From contig OY970069.1 in NCBI GenBank assembly GCA_963705325.1, forward strand, positions 1,612,001 through 1,676,000: DNA of 64,000 nucleotides. Reading direction: 5' to 3'. This document shows, one piece after another, positions 57,821 through 64,000 of this stretch; the stretch's first letter is position 1; each line of letters begins with the position of its first letter. Origin of the DNA: DATARH01 sp963705325 (lineage in GTDB: Bacteria; Pseudomonadota; Alphaproteobacteria; ATCC43930; CGMCC-115725). The notes under the pieces are model-generated. The model saw nothing but the letters and a program-made list of their open reading frames with translations, searched no databases and was not told the origin of the DNA. The position numbers and the translations under genes are program-made.

Positions 57821-58597
57821 ATGCAGCGGTTGCTACGGATTTTTTGGCTGGTTGCCCTGATCGGGGGAGCCGACACTGCCTCGGCGGCGGGGTTCGACGC
57901 GGCGAAGATCGCCGACATCAAGAAGGCTGCCGACGAATTTGTCGCGCTCGGCAAGGATGCCTATCAGACCGGTCAGCCGCCACGCCAATCCGATCCGGCG
58001 GTGAAAAAACTGCTCGACACAATTTTCGACACGAGCGTGCTTGATGGGCCGCCGCCGGTCACCTTCGCCCAGTTTCTCGACGTCAATAACTGGCTGTTGA
58101 ATGTGGTCAAAGTCGGGCTCGTTTACGTCACTTCCGGCACCGGCATCGCCGATTTTCTCAACGCGCCGGGGGTCACCTCCAAGCAGCAAGCGCAGATGAA
58201 CGCCAACGTCATCGCCTTCGCGCTCGAAATGGGGCGCTACTACGACGCCCAGCTTGCCGTGACCAAGGTCGAGATCGATCTAATCATCGCCGAGCTGGCG
58301 GCCCATCCCGGCAATTACCAATCGGGAAGCAAGGCGCAGGGCGTCGCGAAAATGCGCTCCGGGCTTGCCCAAACTCTCGCCGGCGTGATCGAAACCTTCC
58401 AGCTCTCCGGGGTCGATCAGGCCTGGCTGCACGATCGTCTCCCCGCGCTCATCGCGCTGGCGCCGACCGCAGCCAAATTCCTTGAGCCCGATCAAAGAAA
58501 GCAGGTTCACGACCTGGCAACGAAGACCGCGGCGGCGGCCCACGACGACGAAATTAAAGGCCGCCTGACGTCGGTCGCCCAGATCCTCGCGCCTTAG
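57821..58597 (+). CDS. Secreted protein of unknown function
   Basis: The 258-aa product has a signal peptide (residues ~1-23, cleavage near 'TASAAGF') and an all-helical mature part with no motif I recognise ('AADEFVALGKDAYQTGQPPRQ', 'FLDVNNWLLNVVKVGLVYV', 'AFALEMGRYYDAQLAVTKVEID'). ATG 57821 follows GGGGGGAGAGG, a strong ribosome-binding site, 15 bases after the permease stop. It may be co-transcribed with the importer, but a role in transport is not supported by the sequence. Confidence 0.75.
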   Translation: MQRLLRIFWLVALIGGADTASAAGFDAAKIADIKKAADEFVALGKDAYQTGQPPRQSDPAVKKLLDTIFDTSVLDGPPPVTFAQFLDVNNWLLNVVKVGLVYVTSGTGIADFLNAPGVTSKQQAQMNANVIAFALEMGRYYDAQLAVTKVEIDLIIAELAAHPGNYQSGSKAQGVAKMRSGLAQTLAGVIETFQLSGVDQAWLHDRLPALIALAPTAAKFLEPDQRKQVHDLATKTAAAAHDDEIKGRLTSVAQILAP

Positions 58598-58605
58598 CTC
58601 GCTCA

Positions 58606-60015
58606 CTAAGCCCGCGCCGGCCACACCGGCTGGTGATAGCCGAGCGGTACGGTCGGCCGCGCCCAGTAGGGCTGCGTCTCCGAGAGCTGCAAGGTCGGCG
58701 ACAAGTGGCGCAGCTTGCCGGCCGGGGTCTGGCTTTCCATCGACCATTTGTCGAGCTCGGCCGGCGTGAACTCCTTGGGGATATCGTGGAGCTGGGACTC
58801 GGGCACTTCGCCGCGGCCGACCAGCCAGCGTCCGGTCTGCGCCAGCGAGCAGCGCACCAGCCAGCTGCCGCCCTCGGTCGCCCGCCGCTTCAACGCCACC
58901 AGCGCGCCGAACGCCATTAGGTAGCCGGTCAGATAGTCGATCGCCGATACCGGGTAGAATTGCGGCCCGGGTTCGGCGCCGGGGAAGAGCTGACCCTGAC
59001 GGGTGGTGATGCCGCTGACATTCTGCACCACGGTGTCGAAACCGCGCCGCGAGGCCCACGGGCCGACATGGCTGAACGCGCAGAGCGAGACATAGACGAG
59101 ACCAGGCCGGGCTTTCGCCAGCTCCTCCGGCGACAGACCGCGATTGCTCAGCGTACCCGGCCGGTAGCCTTGCACGAACACATCCGTCTCGCGCGCCAAA
59201 TCCTTGAGCGTCTGAAGCTGGGCTGCGTCACGCAGGTCGAGCTGCGCCGACAGCTTGCCGTGACCGGTATCGAATTCCTGGTAGCCGAGGTTCGGCAGGT
59301 GCGCGGCGGTGATCTTGAGGACGTCTGCGCCGTGCTCGGCGAGGGTTCGGGCCGAGCTTGGACCCGCCAGCACGCGGGTCAGGTCGAGGACGCGGACGCC
59401 CGAGAGCGGCCGGTCGCCGTCGGGGAGCTTCTCGACCGGCGCCTCGCCGATCTTCACGATCTCGAACAGCGGCAAAGTCGCCAGCGCGGCGGCCTGCGGG
59501 TGCTTCGCCCATTCCGCCATGCTGCGCACCATGCCGCCGGCGCCCTTGGCGGCGATGATCGCTTCCTCCAATTCAAGCGCGTCCCACTTGGCGACCGCGG
59601 CGCGCACCGCCGCCTTGTCCTCGGCGCAGCCCAGCACTTTCAGCGCGGCGGCGCGGTGGTTGGGGAAATTGGCGTGGATATAGCTCCAATGCCCGTCTCT
59701 GGCCGGGTACATGCCCATCACCGGGTTGCGCTCGTGCGAAACCTCGGCCTTTTCCATCTTGAGGTAGTGGCCGCTGCGCAACGAAGCCGTCGCCTTACGC
59801 ATGTCGACCGCAGCCTCCTGCTTGCGCCCCGTGCGCAGCTGCCAGAGGTCGGAAACCGCGAGCCCGATCGCCCCGAGGCACGCGGCCGCGGTCTCGCCGA
59901 TCTTGAACGAGGTCGGTAAAATCGGGTCGAGGCCGCCGGTAAACTCGATCGCGCGGGCGCGCTCGGGATCGAGACCGGCGACCGGCAAAATCGTGCGCAG
60001 AGCGTCATGCGACAT
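58606..60015 (-). CDS. CaiB/BaiF CoA-transferase-like protein with swapped halves
   Basis: The 469-aa product contains family III CoA-transferase sequence in unusual order. The motif that normally opens the protein, 'GVRVLDLTRVLAGPSSARTL' plus 'GADVLKI', is at residues 206-233. The first ~200 residues instead resemble the part that usually follows the active site ('FKIGETAAACLGAIGLAVSDLW', 'YPARDGHWSYIHANFPNH', 'SMAEWAKHPQAAAL'). The position of the nucleophilic Asp reads 'AAVDMRKATAS' in the first half and 'LVRCSLAQTGRWL' in the second, so the Asp appears missing in both. It may be a permuted, non-catalytic or differently acting member. Confidence 0.83.
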   Translation of the reverse strand: MSHDALRTILPVAGLDPERARAIEFTGGLDPILPTSFKIGETAAACLGAIGLAVSDLWQLRTGRKQEAAVDMRKATASLRSGHYLKMEKAEVSHERNPVMGMYPARDGHWSYIHANFPNHRAAALKVLGCAEDKAAVRAAVAKWDALELEEAIIAAKGAGGMVRSMAEWAKHPQAAALATLPLFEIVKIGEAPVEKLPDGDRPLSGVRVLDLTRVLAGPSSARTLAEHGADVLKITAAHLPNLGYQEFDTGHGKLSAQLDLRDAAQLQTLKDLARETDVFVQGYRPGTLSNRGLSPEELAKARPGLVYVSLCAFSHVGPWASRRGFDTVVQNVSGITTRQGQLFPGAEPGPQFYPVSAIDYLTGYLMAFGALVALKRRATEGGSWLVRCSLAQTGRWLVGRGEVPESQLHDIPKEFTPAELDKWSMESQTPAGKLRHLSPTLQLSETQPYWARPTVPLGYHQPVWPARA

Positions 60016-60087
60016 GATCGGAATCCTCTTCCTGCGGTTAGCTGCTTTGCCGATGATGCGCCGAATTATCTCTGGGAGGAAAGACCG

Positions 60088-60375
60088 ATGCCTCGCCTCA
60101 TGATTGTCGTCGAATTCGATGTGAAGCCACAGCATGCGAACGATTTCATCAAGCTGATGAAAACCCACGCCGGGTTGAGCCGGAAGGAAGACGGCTGCCA
60201 GCAGTTTGACGTGCTGCAGGCGCAGGACGATCCTAACAAGGTGTTTTTCATCGAGTCCTGGCGTGACCAGGCGGCGCTCGACGTCCACTCGAAGGTGCCG
60301 CGCATGGCGGAAAACCGGGGGATCTACGAGCCTTGGCTGAACGGCCGGAAAGCGACGCGCTGCAACGTCCCCTGA
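60088..60375 (+). CDS. ABM-domain (antibiotic biosynthesis monooxygenase-like) protein
   Basis: The 95-aa ferredoxin-like small protein has 'MIVVEFDVKPQHANDFIKLMK', 'EDGCQQFDVLQAQDDPNKVFF' and 'ESWRDQAALDVHSKVPRM', the usual ABM/YgiN pattern. GGGAGGAAAG lies 5 bases before ATG 60088. Members act as dimeric, often cofactor-free monooxygenases or quinol-related enzymes; the substrate is unknown. It diverges from the CoA-transferase-like gene. Confidence 0.9.
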   Translation: MPRLMIVVEFDVKPQHANDFIKLMKTHAGLSRKEDGCQQFDVLQAQDDPNKVFFIESWRDQAALDVHSKVPRMAENRGIYEPWLNGRKATRCNVP

Positions 60376-60508
60376 GCCGTTCCCGCGGGTATAACGGCGA
60401 TCGGTTGGCGCGCTCGGAAACGTGATCCGGCGCGCTCCTTGGGGATGCTTGCGGGTTATTAGCTTTATCTATAATAGACGCCGGCTATCGCGCGCAGGGA
60501 GGCGCGGC

Positions 60509-61663
60509 ATGAGAAAAATGGTGGTGGTCGCCGCAAGTGTCGTGGCGGCGGCCGGAATCGCCGTCGTGGCGGTTCCACAAATCCGAGGTTCGCTGTGGCC
60601 CGAGGTCAAGGCGGCCGACGCGCCACCGCCTCCCGCGCCAGGCATACCGGTGAGCGTGGGCAAGGTCGAAGCGAAGGACATGCCAGTGCTGCTGTCGGGT
60701 ATCGGCACCGTGCAGGCCTACAACACGGTGACGATCAAGAGCCGTGTCGACGGCCAGCTCGTCAAGGTCAACTTCCAGGAAGGACAGGAAGTCAAAGCCG
60801 GCGATCCGCTGATCGAGATCGATCCGCGTTCGTTCCAAGCGGCGCTCGAAATCGCCCAGGCACAGAAGGCGAAGGACGAGGCCCAGCTGGCGAACGCGCA
60901 GGCCGATCTCGCCCGCTATGCCCAGCTCGTCGGCCCGGGCTATCAAACCAAGCAAAGCTACGATCAGCAGAAGGCGCTGGTGACTCAGCTGCAGGCGGCG
61001 CTCAAGGGCGACCAGGCGCAGATCGACGCCGCCCAGGTCAATCTCGCGTACACCGATATCCGCGCGCCGATCTCGGGCCGGCTCGGCGTGCGCCTCGTCG
61101 ACGCAGGCAACATCGTCCATGCCGCCGATCCCGGGGGGCTGGTGACGATCACCCAGACCAAGCCGATTTACGTCACCTTCACCATGGCGCAGGAGCACCT
61201 GCATAAGATCCACGAGAAGCAGGCGCTCGGACCGCTGACGGTTGAAGCGTATGGCGACGACAATGTCACGCTGCTATCCCAGGGTAAGCTGACGGTGATC
61301 GACAATGCGATCGACCAAGCGACCGGGACGATTCGCCTCAAAGCCACCTTCGACAATGCCGACGAGCGGCTGTGGCCGGGCGAATTCGTCAACGTGCGGC
61401 TAATCCTAAATACCCGTAAAGGCATCGCGACGGTGCCGGCGCAGACCGTGCAGGAAGGCGCGGACGGGAAGTACGTTTACGTCGTCAAGCCCGACGACAC
61501 GGTGGAGCGGCGCAAGATCGAGGTCGCCGACGTGCAGGACGGCATCGCGGTCATCAGTGGCGGGCTGACGCCCGGCGAAACCGTCGTCGTCGATGGTCAA
61601 TTCCGATTGGTCAACGGCTCCCGTATCAGGATCATGCCCGCCGCGCCCAAGGCGGCCGGCTGA
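60509..61663 (+). CDS. RND efflux periplasmic adaptor (MdtA-like)
   Basis: The 384-aa product has an N-terminal anchor or signal (residues ~4-22). The membrane-fusion core reads 'VLLSGIGTVQAYNTVTIKSR', lipoyl half 'VDGQLVKVNFQEGQEVKAGDPL', a coiled-coil hairpin (~110-175) and beta-barrel 'TDIRAPISGRLGVRLVDAGNIV'. The wording is that of the MdtA subgroup. ATG 60509 is chosen over 60422 because AGGGAGG precedes it. The RND permease follows 42 bases on. It links the inner-membrane pump to an outer-membrane factor not seen here. Confidence 0.92.
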   Translation: MRKMVVVAASVVAAAGIAVVAVPQIRGSLWPEVKAADAPPPPAPGIPVSVGKVEAKDMPVLLSGIGTVQAYNTVTIKSRVDGQLVKVNFQEGQEVKAGDPLIEIDPRSFQAALEIAQAQKAKDEAQLANAQADLARYAQLVGPGYQTKQSYDQQKALVTQLQAALKGDQAQIDAAQVNLAYTDIRAPISGRLGVRLVDAGNIVHAADPGGLVTITQTKPIYVTFTMAQEHLHKIHEKQALGPLTVEAYGDDNVTLLSQGKLTVIDNAIDQATGTIRLKATFDNADERLWPGEFVNVRLILNTRKGIATVPAQTVQEGADGKYVYVVKPDDTVERRKIEVADVQDGIAVISGGLTPGETVVVDGQFRLVNGSRIRIMPAAPKAAG

Positions 61664-61705
61664 TCTGGTCGCCCCCACAACGACTCGCTCCGAGAGCCGC
61701 CGCCG

Positions 61706-64000
61706 ATGAGCATATCCGCTCCGTTTATCCGCCGGCCGATCGCCACCTCCCTGCTGATGCTCGGCACCTTGGTGTTCGGGATCGTCGCCTACGGGCTGTT
61801 GCCGGTTGCGGCGCTGCCTAACGTCGATTTTCCGACCATCACCGTCTCGGTGCAGTATCCCGGCGCCTCGCCCGACACAATGGCCTCGGCGGTCGCCACG
61901 CCGCTCGAGCAGCAATTCGCAGCGATCCCGAGCCTCAGCCAAATGACGTCGTTCAGCGGCATCGGCGTCACTGTCGTCACCATGCAGTTCGCGCTCGAGC
62001 GCAACATCGACGCCGCCGCGCAGGACGTGCAACAGGCAATCAACGCGGCCTCAGGGCTATTGCCGAAGGACCTGCCCAGTCCGCCGAGCTATCGCAAGAC
62101 GAATCCCGCCGATTTCCCGGTGATCATCTATGCGGTGCATTCCGACACACTGCCGGTGTACCGCATCGACGACTACGCTTACACGATCCTGGCGCAGAAG
62201 TTTTCGACGGTGCCCGGGGTGGGCGAGTCCCGGGTCTTCGGTCAGAAGCAATACGCGGTGCGGGTCCAGGTTGACCCGGCGGCCATCGCGGCGCACGGCA
62301 TCAGCCTCGAAGATGTTCGCTTGGCGATCGCGGCGGCCAGCGTCGACCGACCCAAGGGGAATATCGAGAACGCCTTTCAGTCGATCACGATCGACACCAA
62401 TGACCAGATCTTTGACGCCGCTGGCTTCAGCAAGCTGATTATCGCCTACCGCAATGGCGCGCCGGTGCGGCTCGGTGACATCGCCACCGTCTCCGACTCG
62501 GTCCAGAACGACCGGGTCGGCGCCTGGTTCAAGGGGACACCGGCGGAAGGGCTGGCGATTCAGCGCGCGCCCGGCGCCAATACGATCCAGGTGGTCGACT
62601 CAATTCAGGGCATGCTGCCGCGGTTGATGGAGTCAATGCCGCCCGGGGTCAAGGTCGACCTGATGTCGGACCGCTCGCTGATCATCCGTTCGGCGGTTCA
62701 CGACGTCCAGTTCACGATGATGCTGACGGTCTTGCTCGTCGTGATGGTGATTTTTGTTTTTTTGCGCACATTGTGGGCGACCGTCATTCCTAGCGTTGCC
62801 GTGCCGCTGTCGCTGTTGGCGACATTTGGGGTGATGTATCTACTGAACTTCAACCTCGACAACATCTCGTTGATGGGGTTGACGATCTCGGTGGGATTCA
62901 TCGTCGACGACGCGATCGTGATGATTGAGAACATCGTGCGCTACCTCGAGCAGGGAGACTCGCCATTCGAGGCTGCGCTCAAGGGCGCGGGGCAGATCGG
63001 CTTTACCATCATCTCGATCACCTGCTCGCTGATCGCGGTGTTCATCCCGCTGTTCCTGATGGGCGGTATCGTCGGCCGGCTGTTCCGCGAGTTCGCGGTA
63101 ACGGTGTCGGTCGCGGTGGTGGCGTCAGCGGTGGTCTCGCTGACGCTGACCCCGGTGATGTGCTCGCTATTCCTGAAGCCGCACAGCCACGCCGCGACCA
63201 ACTGGTTCAACCGGACGGCCGAGCGTGGCTTCGACGCTTTCCTCCGAGGCTACGACCATGGGTTGCGATTTATCCTGCGGCACCAGCTGAGCGCGTTGGT
63301 CGCGACATTGGCGCTGATGGTCGGCACCGGCTATCTCTACGTGACGATCCCGAAAGGCTTTTTCCCGCAGCAGGATACCGGCTTCATCTTCGGCCAGGTG
63401 CAGGGACGCCAAGATTCCTCGTTCCAGAGCATGTCCAAGCTGGCGCATGAGATCGCCGCCATCGTCGTTAAAGACCCGGCGGTTCAGAGCGTCTTCTATA
63501 TCGGCGGCACCTACGCCTATAACCCGACCGAGGACGCCGTCCGCATGTTCATGCAGCTGAAGCCACATGATGACCGTGACGTGACGGCGCAGCAGGTGAT
63601 TCAGCGGCTGCGCGGCCAGGTCGCCCGGGTCGAGGGCGCCAAGTTTTTCATGCAGGCCGGCCAGGACATCAATGTCGGCGGCCGGCTGACCAAGTCGCAA
63701 TTCCAATACACCTTAACCGACACAGACGGCGAGGAACTCAATCACTGGGCGCCGATCCTTGAGGAGGCGCTGCGCAAGCTGCCGCAGCTACAGGACGTCA
63801 CCTCGGACCAGGAGGCGACGGCGCAGCACGTCGCCATCGAGATCGACCGCGACGCTGCGGCACGACTCGGGGTATCGACGCAGGCAATCGACGACACGCT
63901 GTACGACGCCTTCGGACAGCGCCAGATCGCGACGATGTACACCTCCACCAATCAGTTCAAAGTGGTCGAGGAGGTGCAGCCACAATACCTTTCCGACCTG
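61706..64000 (+). CDS. RND efflux permease (MdtB/MdtC-like), 3' end outside window
   Basis: 765 codons are open to the last base; the full protein is expected to be ~1030 aa. It shows the HAE1-RND N-terminus 'FIRRPIATSLLMLGTLVFG', PN1 'LPVAALPNVDFPTITVSVQYPGA', and TM4 with the proton-relay Asp pair 'GFIVDDAIVMIENI'. 'SLIAVFIPLFLMGGIVGRLFREFAVT' and 'TLTPVMCSLFLKP' complete the first half, and a second porter domain follows. It most likely exports drugs or bile-salt-like amphiphiles, as MdtBC does. A second permease gene may follow outside the window. Confidence 0.94.
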   Translation, partial: MSISAPFIRRPIATSLLMLGTLVFGIVAYGLLPVAALPNVDFPTITVSVQYPGASPDTMASAVATPLEQQFAAIPSLSQMTSFSGIGVTVVTMQFALERNIDAAAQDVQQAINAASGLLPKDLPSPPSYRKTNPADFPVIIYAVHSDTLPVYRIDDYAYTILAQKFSTVPGVGESRVFGQKQYAVRVQVDPAAIAAHGISLEDVRLAIAAASVDRPKGNIENAFQSITIDTNDQIFDAAGFSKLIIAYRNGAPVRLGDIATVSDSVQNDRVGAWFKGTPAEGLAIQRAPGANTIQVVDSIQGMLPRLMESMPPGVKVDLMSDRSLIIRSAVHDVQFTMMLTVLLVVMVIFVFLRTLWATVIPSVAVPLSLLATFGVMYLLNFNLDNISLMGLTISVGFIVDDAIVMIENIVRYLEQGDSPFEAALKGAGQIGFTIISITCSLIAVFIPLFLMGGIVGRLFREFAVTVSVAVVASAVVSLTLTPVMCSLFLKPHSHAATNWFNRTAERGFDAFLRGYDHGLRFILRHQLSALVATLALMVGTGYLYVTIPKGFFPQQDTGFIFGQVQGRQDSSFQSMSKLAHEIAAIVVKDPAVQSVFYIGGTYAYNPTEDAVRMFMQLKPHDDRDVTAQQVIQRLRGQVARVEGAKFFMQAGQDINVGGRLTKSQFQYTLTDTDGEELNHWAPILEEALRKLPQLQDVTSDQEATAQHVAIEIDRDAAARLGVSTQAIDDTLYDAFGQRQIATMYTSTNQFKVVEEVQPQYLSDL

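Overview
The window is dense, high-GC chromosomal DNA from an alphaproteobacterium. The pointers are a CpdR-type single-domain response regulator, the CCA-transferase/DUF6111/CoA-pyrophosphatase/DUF1285 gene block, adjacent psd-pssA genes for phosphatidylethanolamine synthesis, and palindromic intergenic repeats of kinds common in Rhodospirillales and Hyphomicrobiales. The genus cannot be read from the sequence alone. No rRNA, tRNA, CRISPR array, integrase or complete insertion sequence was found. I call 66 protein genes. The first (acyltransferase) and the last (RND permease) are cut by the window edges.

Layout. 0-4 kb: end of an acyltransferase, an orphan molybdenum-hydroxylase large subunit with an altered catalytic residue, and a lower-GC XRE regulator with a palindromic operator. 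4-6.7 kb (minus): CCA tRNA nucleotidyltransferase and its conserved partners. 6.8-13.6 kb (plus): a four-gene overlapping MoxR / DUF58 / DUF4159 / vWA membrane operon. 13.6-18 kb: psd, pssA, a cupin, a GrdB/PrdB-like gene interrupted by an in-frame TGA followed by a SECIS-like hairpin (the best finding), and a CaiB/BaiF CoA-transferase. 18-20 kb (minus): cpdR, DUF2946, PCu(A)C and SCO, a copper-delivery cluster. 20-24 kb: N-formylglutamate amidohydrolase, a candidate minus-strand sRNA, glucokinase, TsaC/Sua5 and an orphan ParA.

24-33 kb (plus): CoA-centred catabolism (two-subunit CoA-transferase, GMC oxidoreductase, DUF35-like protein with a Cys-less thiolase-like protein, bifunctional enoyl-CoA hydratase/3-hydroxyacyl-CoA dehydrogenase), interrupted by a MscS channel and by a GxxExxY gene bounded by 30-bp inverted repeats. 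33-38 kb: two SGNH-hydrolase-like membrane proteins, a DUF5989 microprotein and an acyltransferase, which suggests envelope or polysaccharide modification. 38-42 kb (minus): esterase, DUF1194, MetE-like and LLM flavoprotein genes. 42-47.6 kb (plus): YciI-ECF sigma pair, an EamA transporter with a His-rich tail, LLM oxidoreductase, haloacid dehalogenase and a DadA-like oxidase.

47.6-49 kb is a lower-GC two-gene islet that looks like an exported HNH-type toxin with an immunity protein. 49-53.7 kb: DUF72, BluB, cupin, SnoaL-like, FAD amine oxidase and histidine phosphatase genes. 53.8-57.8 kb: a complete polyamine-type ABC importer. 57.8-64 kb: a secreted unknown, a CoA-transferase family III protein with its halves in swapped order, a small monooxygenase, and an MdtA/MdtB-type RND efflux pair.

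Five operon gaps hold imperfect palindromes or half-palindromes of the REP/MITE type. The only gene-free stretch over 300 bases (21030-21337) holds the sRNA candidate.
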